Below are positions 33,530-41,919 of a stretch of DNA of 48,685 nt, piece by piece. Numbering within the stretch: position 1 is the stretch's first letter; each line of letters starts with the position of its first letter. Origin of the DNA: Desulfurobacterium sp. (GTDB lineage: Bacteria; Aquificota; Aquificia; Desulfurobacteriales; Desulfurobacteriaceae); contig JALSLT010000065.1 of NCBI GenBank assembly GCA_026988135.1, positions 1-48,685 of the forward strand. The letters run 5' to 3'. The translations under genes and the position numbers were made by a program. Under the pieces are notes generated by a model that worked only from the letters and a program-made list of their open reading frames with translations, ran no database searches and was not told the origin of the DNA.

Positions 33530-34175
33530 CCGAACTCCTCCTCACTATTTCAAGGGAATTTTTAAATGCCTGTGCAATTTCATTTTCCGTTAATCCTGCT
33601 CCTATTCCTACAGTTTTTGCAAATTCGGCAGACATAAGGTCCCCCGGTGAGTGTGCATCTGTGTTTATAACAAACTTAACACCTGCTTTTCTGCCTTCTT
33701 TAACAACATGTCCGTTCGTTATATTATGCCCTTTTCTTGCGGTAATCTCAATAAAAACTTTTGATTTTGCCGCTTTTTTGAGGGTTTCAGGCTTTATTAG
33801 ACCCGGGTGTGCAAGAATGTCGGCTCTACCTTCTATTGCTGCAAGGTTGGTTCCTTTGGCTACAGGTTCAACAACTGTTTCTCCATGAACAACGACTATT
33901 CTTGCCCCTTCCTCCCTGCATTTTTCTATGAGGTAGGGTATTTTATTCGGTGGAACGTGGGTTATTTCGACTCCGGGGATAACTATGGTGTTTGTATTTT
34001 TGGTAAGTATGTCTGCGGTTTTTAAAAGGTTTTCAATAATGAATTGGAAGTTTGAGAAGTCTGCATGGTCGGTTATTCCTATAGCTTTATAGCCGATAGA
34101 TTCGGCTCTTCTGACAAGTTCGCTCGGTATGAGCTCTCCATCACTGAAAATGGTATGGGTGTGAAGGTCTATCAT
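33510..34175 (-). CDS. PHP-domain phosphatase (histidinol-phosphatase/PolX PHP-like)
   Basis: A 221-residue PHP protein with the metal-binding words MIDLHTHTIFSDGEL (residues 1-15), GITDHADF, PGVEITHVPP, VVVHGETV, DILAHPGLI, FIEITAR and INTDAHSP. This pattern belongs to the histidinol phosphatase/YcdX branch and is shared with the PHP domain of PolX; the substrate is not determined. It is distinct from the PHP gene at 6837-7685, which has the YciV layout. It lies 12 bases after hslV and overlaps the TPR gene by 20 bases. Confidence 0.82.
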   Translation of the reverse strand: MIDLHTHTIFSDGELIPSELVRRAESIGYKAIGITDHADFSNFQFIIENLLKTADILTKNTNTIVIPGVEITHVPPNKIPYLIEKCREEGARIVVVHGETVVEPVAKGTNLAAIEGRADILAHPGLIKPETLKKAAKSKVFIEITARKGHNITNGHVVKEGRKAGVKFVINTDAHSPGDLMSAEFAKTVGIGAGLTENEIAQAFKNSLEIVRRSSGEKTTL

Positions 34176-34187
34176 CTTTTAACTCCG

Positions 34188-34727
34188 TTAAAGAAGTTCT
34201 TCTGCAACGATGTTTGTATTTGTGTATATGCAGATATTTCCTGCTATTTTTAGTGATTCCTCAACGATTTCTTTTGCGGAAAGATCTGTGTTTTTGTAAA
34301 GAGCTGTTGCTGCAGCTTGTGCAAATGCTCCCCCCGAACCTATTGCCATAACCGGAACATCAGGTTCTATAACATCCCCATTTCCTGAAATGAGAAGAAT
34401 TTTTGTTTTATCTGCAACCAGAAGCATCGCTTCAAGTCTTCTTAGAACCCTATCTGTCCTCCAATCTTTGGCAAGCTCTACCGCAGATTTTAAGAGATTT
34501 CCACCGAACGACTGAAGTTTTGATTCAAACCTTTCAAGAAGAGAAAAGGCATCTGCAACGGAACCTGCAAATCCAACAAGAACACTTTCGTTATATATTT
34601 TTCTTACCTTTCTTGCTCCGTTTTTAAAGATTGTGTTTCCAAGGGTAACTTGACCGTCTCCCGCCATTGCGACTTTCCCGTCTTTAAGAACTGCACATAT
34701 TGTCGTTGCGTGAAAATTTTGACTCAT
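34188..34727 (-). CDS. hslV: ATP-dependent protease subunit HslV
   Basis: The proteolytic, proteasome-beta-like subunit of HslUV (ClpYQ). The sequence begins [13 protein letters not shown]: Thr8 should be the catalytic N-terminal threonine after removal of a seven-residue propeptide. Other motifs are [30 protein letters not shown] and [16 protein letters not shown], with IYTNTNI near the end. At 179 residues the length is normal. The ATPase partner HslU is not next to it, unlike in many genomes. It overlaps the upstream 84-residue membrane-protein gene by ATGA. Confidence 0.95.
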   Translation of the reverse strand: MSQNFHATTICAVLKDGKVAMAGDGQVTLGNTIFKNGARKVRKIYNESVLVGFAGSVADAFSLLERFESKLQSFGGNLLKSAVELAKDWRTDRVLRRLEAMLLVADKTKILLISGNGDVIEPDVPVMAIGSGGAFAQAAATALYKNTDLSAKEIVEESLKIAGNICIYTNTNIVAEELL

Positions 34728-34978
34728 ACGGTTTCTCCTTCCATTTTTCTTCTTATTCTCCCGCCGGCAAGCTGTCCGGCTACGGCGGTAGCAATTAGTG
34801 CAGGTGCGAATTTGATACTAAGTCCCATTAGTATTCTTGAAAGGACTATGAATGGTATCGGAAGATGGATATAGAGAAACCACTTTTTTGAAAATTTCTC
34901 CGTTTTTTCTCTAAACCATCCGGAAGGCATGTTTAATATAAGTGTTATTGCTACTACTATTAAAAGTTTTTCCCACAT
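34724..34978 (-). CDS. Small membrane protein of unknown function upstream of hslV
   Basis: An 84-residue protein I do not recognise. It starts [20 protein letters not shown] with a membrane helix, then a basic loop ([11 protein letters not shown]), a second hydrophobic stretch ([21 protein letters not shown]), a third weaker one ([16 protein letters not shown]) and a charged tail. AAGGAGG lies five bases before the ATG at 34978, and it overlaps hslV by four bases, so it is a genuine first gene of the operon. The function cannot be told from the sequence. Confidence 0.7.
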   Translation of the reverse strand: MWEKLLIVVAITLILNMPSGWFREKTEKFSKKWFLYIHLPIPFIVLSRILMGLSIKFAPALIATAVAGQLAGGRIRRKMEGETV

Positions 34979-35005
34979 TTTTACCTCCTTGAACAATTTA
35001 GTTAA

Positions 35006-35034
35006 AAAGTAGGAGATAAGTATGCTGATGTCAA
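35006..35034 (-). promoter_or_regulatory. Probable promoter of the hslV-dxr operon
   Basis: On the minus strand a perfect TTGACA (35034-35029), a 17-base spacer and TACTTT (35011-35006), 27 bases before the start of the 84-residue membrane-protein gene. The -35 is consensus, the -10 weak. Confidence 0.45.
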
Positions 35035-35047
35035 TTGCAAATCATTT

Positions 35048-36505
35048 TCAATCTTTCCAAAAGGAGGGCATAAATATTGCAAAAAGAGCAAATATTTCAA
35101 GCCTTCCAAGGAGCATTTCTATTGATAACAGGAATTTCTGCCAGTCTGCAAAAAAGTGAAAGTTTCCAGCCGGTCCTGTTTTTAAAAGTCCAGGGCCTGA
35201 ACAACTGGCACAGGCTATGGATGATGAGAAAGCCGTAATAAGGTCTGTTCCTGTTAAACAAAGTACAATACCTATTATAACAATAATAAACGTGTATGCG
35301 GCTCCGAAAGCCCAGATTGCATTTAGAGCCGAGAAATCAAGAGTTTTTCCTTCCATCTTTATCCTGTAAATGAGTTTCGGATGGGCAGTTTTCTTCATTT
35401 CGCCGTAAATGGATTTTCCAAGAGCCACAAGGCGGAACTGCTTTAACCCGCCGGCGGTAGAACCTGATACACCACCTAAAAATTCAAGTATTATGAGTAT
35501 TGCAAGTACAAATGAAGGCCAATAGGTGTAATTGGTTGATGAAAACCCTGTGGTTGAAGCCGAGTTTATTACCTGAAAGATACTGTATCTTAATGCCTGT
35601 AACGGGTTGTAAACCCCATCGACTGTAAGCATAAATGCGCATAGAAATATGGTAACTCCGAGAATAATAAAGTATAGTTTGTTCTCTTCCGATTTAAAAA
35701 ACACTTTCCAATTTTTACTTTTGTACAACTGGTACCAGTTAAGAAAGTTTACAGAGCCGAATATCATAAAAAGAGCGATAACCATTTCTATGAAAACGCT
35801 GTGGTATGAACCGATGCTGCTGTTTTTAACGGAAAAACCGCCTGTTGCTATTGTGCAGAAAGCGTGATTTACGGCATCGAAAAGGGGCATACCGCCGATA
35901 ACGAGTAGAAGTATTTCTGTAAATATCAATCCGTTGTATATGATAAATATGATTCTTGCTACTTCTTTTACTTTAGGTTTTAGTTTTTCTTCAACAGCTT
36001 TGGATGCTTCAAATTTCATCATCTGCATTCCACCTGTTCCAAGAGCCGGGAGTAGAGCAATAGCAAAAACAACAAATCCGAGTCCGCCGACCCAGTTTGT
36101 TGTTGAACGCCATAAAAGTAAGCTTTTGGGAAGACCTTCAACATTTGTGAGTATTGATGCACCTGTTGTTGTAAATCCCGATACGGATTCAAAATAAGCT
36201 TCTATAAAGTTAGGAATGGCTCCGTTTATCCAGTAGGCAAATGCTGAAATAGCGGGGAAGATAAGCCAGATGAGACAGATGGATAGGATAGCTTCTTTAA
36301 GTGTTAGGTCGTCCTCTATCTCTATCTGGTATGCTATTAGATATAGAGATGAAACGATTAAGAACGGATAAATAAAGTCCATAAATTGTCCGTCGCCTAC
36401 AAAAATCGAGTATGTGGCGGGGATAAGAAGGGAAACGGCCATGAAAAACAGAATGGAGACAACTACTTTAAAAACAACTAAAAGGTCGATATTTTTAATT
36501 TTCAT
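35048..36505 (-). CDS. trkH: Potassium uptake channel subunit TrkH
   Basis: The membrane subunit of the Trk/Ktr potassium transporter. The 485 residues make about ten membrane helices arranged as four MPM repeats. The selectivity-filter regions are visible as SGFTTTGAS, ATGGFSV, STTGFSS and a fourth variant, CSGPGLL, where the central glycines are kept. GGVSGSTAGGLKQFR is a family hallmark after the third filter. It lies three bases after trkA and is surely co-transcribed. A promoter for the next operon lies directly after it; no terminator hairpin is seen. Confidence 0.93.
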   Translation of the reverse strand: MKIKNIDLLVVFKVVVSILFFMAVSLLIPATYSIFVGDGQFMDFIYPFLIVSSLYLIAYQIEIEDDLTLKEAILSICLIWLIFPAISAFAYWINGAIPNFIEAYFESVSGFTTTGASILTNVEGLPKSLLLWRSTTNWVGGLGFVVFAIALLPALGTGGMQMMKFEASKAVEEKLKPKVKEVARIIFIIYNGLIFTEILLLVIGGMPLFDAVNHAFCTIATGGFSVKNSSIGSYHSVFIEMVIALFMIFGSVNFLNWYQLYKSKNWKVFFKSEENKLYFIILGVTIFLCAFMLTVDGVYNPLQALRYSIFQVINSASTTGFSSTNYTYWPSFVLAILIILEFLGGVSGSTAGGLKQFRLVALGKSIYGEMKKTAHPKLIYRIKMEGKTLDFSALNAIWAFGAAYTFIIVIIGIVLCLTGTDLITAFSSSIACASCSGPGLLKTGPAGNFHFFADWQKFLLSIEMLLGRLEIFALFAIFMPSFWKD

Positions 36506-36508
36506 CTT

Positions 36509-37801
36509 TTACTTCTCCCTTATGCATATAAGAATATCTCCCTCTCTTACTTGGGTGTTGCCATCTACTACCTGAATTTCGGTTTGTCTTTTAAGTGCCA
36601 GAATCAAAGGACAATCCTTATATTTAATATCGGCAATTCTTTTCTCGTTCCATTCTTTGTCAACCTTTATCTCTATAATCTCAATGTTATCCCTTAACTC
36701 AAATACATCGAGAAGACTTTTACTACTTAAAGTTGTGTAAACTCTACTTGCCAGAAGTTTTCTCGGTACTATAGGGGTATCTATTCCTATTGATTCTATG
36801 ATGTTTTCATATTCGGTATGGGATATGAGAGCTGCTGCCCTTTTTGCTCCAAGTTTCTTGGCAAGAATACAGGATAAAACGTTATCTTCCTCGTCTTCCG
36901 TTATGGCTACAACGAGGCCGGCATTATTTATTCCCTCGGATTTAAGAAGCTCTACGTCTGTTACTTCTCCGTGGAGAACATCTATTTCAGGAAATTCCCC
37001 GGCTATCTCTTCACATTTTTGGAGGTCTTTCTCGACAAGTTTTATTTTAAGTCCTTCAAGTCCGATAATTCTTTTTAAAAGTTCGTTTGTGAATTTCGAG
37101 TGTCCGAGGATGAAAAGGAGTTTAATCGGTTCGGCATTTCTCAGAAGATGTTCTTGAAACAGTTTTACGTCTTCTTCCTTGATAACGAAAAATATTATAT
37201 CTTCCGGATAAACAATAGTTCCACCCTTCGGAATAACAACTTTTCCGTCTCTTTCAAGTGCAGCGATTGTAAACGGGACAAGCTGTTTTAACGCTTGGAG
37301 TTCCTTTATTTCTTTTCCGGCAAATATATCTTCGGAAGATACTTTGTAGTTTAGAAGAATTAGCTTTCCTTTTTCAAATCTGACAACGGACATTGCGAAA
37401 GGGAACCGTATGGTATCTATGATTTTTGTTATTACTTCCGTTAGTATGTTGACGGCTTCTATTCCTAAAAGCTCTTTCATCGGTGGTGCTGCAAAGGCGT
37501 TTTTGCTTACTCTGACAATTATTTTCTCTTTTTTAAAAAATGCTTTAAGTATTGCGGCAATAGCGATATTTCTTTCGTCGCTGTCGGTTACTACTATAAA
37601 GAGTTCAAAGTCTTTAACTTTATCAAGACATTTTACTTCCGTTGCATCACAGTCTATTCCCATAATATCAAGTGTTGAGGTAAGATCTTCTATCTTGGTA
37701 TCGTTGTAGTCTATAACCGCTACTTCATATCCGGAGTGGGTGAGCTTTTTGGCAAGGGAACTTCCCACAATCCCAGCTCCTATTATGCAAACCTTTTTCA
37801 T
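36509..37801 (-). CDS. trkA: Trk potassium transport regulatory subunit TrkA
   Basis: The cytoplasmic NAD(H)/nucleotide-binding gating ring of the Trk system. The 430 residues contain two RCK (TrkA-N plus TrkA-C) units. The first begins KKVCIIGAGIVGSSLAKKL with an intact GxGxxG and ends its Rossmann part in VIDYND. The second begins LLFILGHSKFTNELLKRI, in which the glycine motif is lost, as in many second RCK copies. The ATG at 37801 follows GAGGTG; a longer frame starting at 37813 lacks a ribosome site. It is divergent from murJ with only 32 bases between them. Confidence 0.93.
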   Translation of the reverse strand: MKKVCIIGAGIVGSSLAKKLTHSGYEVAVIDYNDTKIEDLTSTLDIMGIDCDATEVKCLDKVKDFELFIVVTDSDERNIAIAAILKAFFKKEKIIVRVSKNAFAAPPMKELLGIEAVNILTEVITKIIDTIRFPFAMSVVRFEKGKLILLNYKVSSEDIFAGKEIKELQALKQLVPFTIAALERDGKVVIPKGGTIVYPEDIIFFVIKEEDVKLFQEHLLRNAEPIKLLFILGHSKFTNELLKRIIGLEGLKIKLVEKDLQKCEEIAGEFPEIDVLHGEVTDVELLKSEGINNAGLVVAITEDEEDNVLSCILAKKLGAKRAAALISHTEYENIIESIGIDTPIVPRKLLASRVYTTLSSKSLLDVFELRDNIEIIEIKVDKEWNEKRIADIKYKDCPLILALKRQTEIQVVDGNTQVREGDILICIREK

Positions 37802-37823
37802 CTTGCACCTCATTAAGTATAAT
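37795..37823 (+). promoter_or_regulatory. Promoter of murJ, overlapping the trkA start region
   Basis: TTTTCA (37795-37800), a 17-base spacer and a perfect TATAAT (37818-37823), only 10 bases before the murJ ATG, so the transcript would be leaderless or nearly so. On the opposite strand the same bases give TATACT as a -10 for trkA. No ribosome site precedes murJ, which fits a leaderless start. Confidence 0.55.
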
Positions 37824-37833
37824 TAGCGTTATT

Positions 37834-39354
37834 ATGCCAGAAAATAAAAGTATAGGAAAATCGTTCATTATTGTATCACTCTCTATCTTTTCAAGCAGAA
37901 TTTTTGGCCTGCTTAGGGATGTTGTAATTGCTTCTACATTTGGGGCGGGAAGTTTAACGGATGTTTTTTTCGTTGCTTTCAGGGTTCCCAATATGTTAAG
38001 AAGAATATTTGCGGAGGGGGCTTTCAGCTCGGTTTTTACTCCGGCTTTTGCGAAGAAGTTAAAAAAGAGTGAAAAAGAAGCCAAAAGGTTTGCCGGAAAG
38101 TTTTTTGCCGTTCTTTTAATAGCTTTATCTGTTACGGTTCTTTTCGGGGAGGTTTTTACTCCACTTATTATAAAAGTGATAGCTCCCGGCTTTGAAGGTG
38201 ATGCCGGAACTCTTGCTATTGCTCTTACCAGAGAGATGTTCCCTTATATTTTGCTTGTTAGTCTTGTTGCTTTTTTCGGAGGTATTTTAAACGGATATGA
38301 GCATTTTTTCGCTCCGGCGGTTTCAACGGTTCTTTTCAATATTTCTCTTATTTTATGTGCGGTGTTTTTTAAAGATTCATTATCCGTTCATGCTCTCGCT
38401 ATTGGTGTTATTTTCGGAGGTGTGTTTCAGCTTCTTTTGCAGGTTCTTTTTTTAAAAAAAGTTGCTTTTATTCCTAAGCCTATACTCGAACTTGATGAAG
38501 ATGTTAAAAAAGCTTTGAAAAATATTGTTCCCGGACTGTTCGGTTTTGGGGTACGTCAGCTTTCAATGCTTGCCGATACGGTTATAGCTTCTTTTCTTTA
38601 TGTCGGTGCTATCTCTTACTTATATTATGCAAATAGGTTTGTTCAGCTTCCCCTTGGAATATTTGCTATAGGTATTTCGCAAGTTCTTCTTCCTAAGCTT
38701 GCAAAAAGTTTTGATAGTAAGGAAGGTTTCAGGAAAAAGTTAATTTTGGGGTTAACTTTGTGCTCTTTCGTAATAGTTCCATCAACCTATGGGCTTATAT
38801 TTTTCGGCAAACCTTTGATAGATATTGTTTTCCGTCACGGGGAATTTACTTTCGGAGACCTTCGGGCTACCTATTACGTTCTTTGCGGTTACGGTGCGGG
38901 ATTGCTGTTTTACTCTTTTGAGAAGATACTTGTTAACGCTTTTTACTCTCTTGATGATTATAGATTTCCCGTAAAAGTCGGAGCTATTACCTTGGTTTTT
39001 AATATTATAGCCAATTTGTTCCTATGTTTTGTTTTGGGTTTGGGAGCGGCCGGTTTGGCGCTTGGTACTGCTATTACGTCTTTGTTTAATGTAATTTTTT
39101 TAACGAGAGAGCTTGAGAAAAGAGTTTCTTTTAGTTCCGGATGGATAAGAGATTCCGTTCGTTATCTGTTTTTGGCAATTCCTGTGATACCTGTTGCTTT
39201 TATCGGGACAAAGTTTTACTTTCAATGCACTTTAACCGTTTTTAAAATTTCAGTTGTTTTTTTAACTGTAGCGGCTGCTGTCTCAGCTTATTTTGCTACT
39301 CTTTACATTACAAAAGATAAAATAGTTTCAGGACTTTTAAACAGGAGGAGTTGA
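37834..39354 (+). CDS. murJ: Lipid II flippase MurJ (MviN)
   Basis: MurJ moves lipid II across the inner membrane for peptidoglycan assembly. The 506 residues form about 14 membrane helices. N-terminal family words are SIFSSRIFGLLRDVVIASTFGAG-type (seen as FSSRIFGLLRDVVIA), SLTDVFFVAFRVPNMLRRI and FAEGAFSSVFTPAFA; later IVPGLFGFGVRQLSML and FRHGEFTFGDL. No Shine-Dalgarno sequence stands before the ATG, and its promoter -10 is 10 bases away, so it is probably translated from a leaderless message. The stop TGA overlaps the start of lgt by one base. Confidence 0.95.
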   Translation: MPENKSIGKSFIIVSLSIFSSRIFGLLRDVVIASTFGAGSLTDVFFVAFRVPNMLRRIFAEGAFSSVFTPAFAKKLKKSEKEAKRFAGKFFAVLLIALSVTVLFGEVFTPLIIKVIAPGFEGDAGTLAIALTREMFPYILLVSLVAFFGGILNGYEHFFAPAVSTVLFNISLILCAVFFKDSLSVHALAIGVIFGGVFQLLLQVLFLKKVAFIPKPILELDEDVKKALKNIVPGLFGFGVRQLSMLADTVIASFLYVGAISYLYYANRFVQLPLGIFAIGISQVLLPKLAKSFDSKEGFRKKLILGLTLCSFVIVPSTYGLIFFGKPLIDIVFRHGEFTFGDLRATYYVLCGYGAGLLFYSFEKILVNAFYSLDDYRFPVKVGAITLVFNIIANLFLCFVLGLGAAGLALGTAITSLFNVIFLTRELEKRVSFSSGWIRDSVRYLFLAIPVIPVAFIGTKFYFQCTLTVFKISVVFLTVAAAVSAYFATLYITKDKIVSGLLNRRS

Positions 39355-40112
39355 TGCATCCGATACTTTTTAAAATAGGTCCTTTTACCATCTACACCTT
39401 CGGAGTGATGGTTGCCCTTGGGATAGTCTTTGCTTATCTGATTTTGATGAAACTTGCCGAAAAAGAAAATATGGATAAAAATGATGTTTCGGATTTAATG
39501 ATTTGGACGGTAGTTTCCGGATTTATCGGGGCAAGGGTTTTCTTTTTTTTATACAATCCTCAATATCTGAGTTCTCCTTGGAGAATTTTTTATTTCTGGG
39601 AGGGAGGGCTTGTCTGGTACGGCGGATTTCTGTTTGGATTTGTAACCGCCCTTTATCTTTCGAAGAAAAAAAATATTCCCGTATGGAAAATTGCTGATAT
39701 TGCGGTTATTGCCGGGGAGGTTGGTCTTGCTTTCGGTAGAATAGGTTGTACAATGGCCGGATGTTGTTACGGTAAAGAGTGTCATTCGCAGCTTGCAATT
39801 GTGTTTAAAGATCCCCATTCTGCGGCTCCTTTAAATGTTCCGCTTTATCCCACCGAACCTGTTTCATCGGTTGCGAACTTTTTGATAGCGTTTGTTCTCT
39901 ATCTACTGTATAAAAGAAGAAAAGCTTCCGGAGAAATTTTCGGTTTTTACTTCGTTTTTTACGGTATTTTCCGTTTTCTTATTGAATTTTGGAGGGCAAC
40001 TCCGAAAGAATATTTGGGATTTCTAAGTAATAATCAGGTTTTGAGTGTTTTTATGGTTACTATCGGTATGGGAATTGTTCTGTATAGAAGAGCTTCATCT
40101 AAAACGGTATAA
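39354..40112 (+). CDS. lgt: Prolipoprotein diacylglyceryl transferase
   Basis: First enzyme of lipoprotein maturation, adding diacylglycerol from phosphatidylglycerol to the lipobox cysteine. The 252 residues have about seven membrane helices. MHPILFKIGPFTIYTFG at the start and FGRIGCTMAGCCYGKEC match the Lgt signature in its cysteine-rich form, common outside Proteobacteria; the invariant Arg of GRIG is present. FEFWR-like ending appears as FLIEFWRATPK. ATG 39354 is favoured over TTG 39351 by its spacing from AGGAGG. The lipoprotein adaptor at 21207 would be a client. Confidence 0.95.
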   Translation: MHPILFKIGPFTIYTFGVMVALGIVFAYLILMKLAEKENMDKNDVSDLMIWTVVSGFIGARVFFFLYNPQYLSSPWRIFYFWEGGLVWYGGFLFGFVTALYLSKKKNIPVWKIADIAVIAGEVGLAFGRIGCTMAGCCYGKECHSQLAIVFKDPHSAAPLNVPLYPTEPVSSVANFLIAFVLYLLYKRRKASGEIFGFYFVFYGIFRFLIEFWRATPKEYLGFLSNNQVLSVFMVTIGMGIVLYRRASSKTV

Positions 40113-40146
40113 TCTCTAATCAGAATTAAAATTTCGGAGGGTAGTG

Positions 40147-41064
40147 ATGGGTAAAAGATATGCCTATTTTGAGGGATGTTTTGTCCCTATAGAAGAAGCG
40201 AATATAAATATTCAGACCAACTCTTTCCATTATGGTACCGCTATTTTTGAAGGGATAAGAGCTTACTGGAGCGAAGATAAAAATCAGCTTTTCGGTCTTT
40301 TCTTCAAGGAGCATTATGAAAGGATGCTTGCCAATTGCAAAATTTTGAATATGAAAATTGTTGAAACGGCAGATAGTCTTTCGGAGATAACTGTTGAGCT
40401 TTTGAGAAAATGTGAGCATAGGGAAAACGTTTACATAAGGCCGATAGTCTATTTTCGAAATCTTCAGATATCACCGAAACTGGTGGATTACGATACGGAG
40501 TTTGCGATATATACGGTGCCTCTCGGTGATTACCTTGATACGAAGAAGGGGCTTAAAGTTGTTACGTCTTCATTTAGAAGAATAAATGATTCGATGATTC
40601 CTGCAAGGTGTAAAGTTGCGGGGGCTTATGTGAATAGTGCTTTTGCTAAAACCGAAGCTATTATGGCCGGAGCCGATGAAGCGATAATGTTGAATACGGA
40701 TGGAACCGTTGCCGAAGGGAGTGCCGAGAACCTTTTTATTATAAGAAACGGAGTTGCGATAACTACTCCTTCTTACAGTAATATTCTTGAAGGTATAACG
40801 AGAAATGCGGTTATAGAACTTTTAAAAGATGAATTTGGGATGGAAGTTGTCGAAAGGCCGATTTTAAGAAGTGAGCTTTATGTTGCTGACGAAGCATTCT
40901 TTACGGGAACGGGGGCTCAGGTAGCTCCAATTGCTGAGATAGATGGTAGAGTTATCGGAGACGGGAAGATAGGAGAACTTACTCTAAAACTTCAAGAGCT
41001 TTACTTCGGGATAGTTAAAGGTGATGTAGATAAATATTCTCACTGGTTGACTCCAATATATTGA
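40147..41064 (+). CDS. ilvE: Branched-chain amino acid aminotransferase
   Basis: A PLP class IV transaminase making valine, leucine and isoleucine from their 2-oxo acids with glutamate. The 305 residues have FHYGTAIFEGIRAYW, IRPIVYFRN, KVAGAYVNSAFAKTEA (carrying the PLP-binding Lys region), DEAIMLNTDGTVAEGSAENLF, TPSYSNILEGITRN and FFTGTGAQVAPI, all IlvE hallmarks. ATG 40147 has GGAGGG five bases upstream; the in-frame GTG at 40144 is too close to it. It starts a run of four genes with gaps of 2 to 13 bases (nitrilase, nadE, tldD). Confidence 0.95.
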   Translation: MGKRYAYFEGCFVPIEEANINIQTNSFHYGTAIFEGIRAYWSEDKNQLFGLFFKEHYERMLANCKILNMKIVETADSLSEITVELLRKCEHRENVYIRPIVYFRNLQISPKLVDYDTEFAIYTVPLGDYLDTKKGLKVVTSSFRRINDSMIPARCKVAGAYVNSAFAKTEAIMAGADEAIMLNTDGTVAEGSAENLFIIRNGVAITTPSYSNILEGITRNAVIELLKDEFGMEVVERPILRSELYVADEAFFTGTGAQVAPIAEIDGRVIGDGKIGELTLKLQELYFGIVKGDVDKYSHWLTPIY

Positions 41065-41077
41065 AAGGTGGTTTTTG

Positions 41078-41917
41078 ATGAAAGTTGCTTCCGTTCAGAT
41101 AGATACTGTTCTTGGTGATATGGAAAAGAACATTGAGAAGATATGCGAATTTGTCGAAATGTGTGTGGAGCAAGGGGTTGGGGTTTCTGTTTTTCCAGAG
41201 CTTTCTTTAACCGGATATTATCTTCAGGATATCACTCCGGAAATTGCGGTAACTCCGGACGATGAGCGGCTTGCACCCTTGAAAAAGTTGAGTCATTACA
41301 TAGGTATAATTGTCGGATGTATAGAGGAGTCCGATTCCCATGTCCTTTATAATTCCGCCTTTTATATAGAGGGTGGTGTTGTTAAGCATATACATAGAAA
41401 GGTGTATCTGCCGACTTACGGTATGTTTGATGAAGGAAGGTTTGTCGGGAGCGGTGGTAAATTTGATCGGTTCGTCTCGAACGGTTTTTCTTCAACCATT
41501 CTTATCTGTGAGGATTGCTGGCACTTTTCATCTGTTTATATTCCTTTTTTGAAAGGAGTGAAGCTTATCTTTGCTCAATCGGCAAGTCCGGGAAGAGGAT
41601 ATAAGAATTCCGGTATGTTTGGCAATACGAGAGTTTGGAAAAATATGGGAGAGTTTTATTCTCGCCTTACCGGTTCCTATTTTATCTATTCCAACAGGGT
41701 TGGTGTGGAAGATGGACTTGTGTTTTCGGGAAATTCTTTTATATGTGATCCGTATGGTAATGTTGTTGCGGAGGGTTCGGTGTTTGATGAGGAGATTATT
41801 ACGGTGGATATTGAAGAATCGGTTATTCGCTCGGCTCGTATGAATCTTCCTCTTTTAAGAGATGAAAAACCTTACATTCTTGAGAAAGGGCTTAAAAAAT
41901 TCCTTGAAGGAAACTGA
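41078..41917 (+). CDS. Nitrilase-superfamily amidohydrolase, probable glutaminase partner of NadE
   Basis: A carbon-nitrogen hydrolase of 279 residues with a complete Glu-Lys-Cys triad: E41 (FPELSLTGY), K108 (HRKVYLPTYGMFDEGR) and C144 (ILICEDCWH). The CED-W form of the cysteine motif and the YLPTYGMFDE segment are those of the glutaminase domain of glutamine-dependent NAD+ synthetases and close nitrilases. It ends two bases before nadE, whose product here lacks a fused glutaminase. I infer that the two proteins form a split glutamine-dependent NAD+ synthetase; an independent amidase is the alternative. ATG 41078 follows AAAGGTGG. Confidence 0.85.
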   Translation: MKVASVQIDTVLGDMEKNIEKICEFVEMCVEQGVGVSVFPELSLTGYYLQDITPEIAVTPDDERLAPLKKLSHYIGIIVGCIEESDSHVLYNSAFYIEGGVVKHIHRKVYLPTYGMFDEGRFVGSGGKFDRFVSNGFSSTILICEDCWHFSSVYIPFLKGVKLIFAQSASPGRGYKNSGMFGNTRVWKNMGEFYSRLTGSYFIYSNRVGVEDGLVFSGNSFICDPYGNVVAEGSVFDEEIITVDIEESVIRSARMNLPLLRDEKPYILEKGLKKFLEGN

Positions 41918-41919
41918 TA

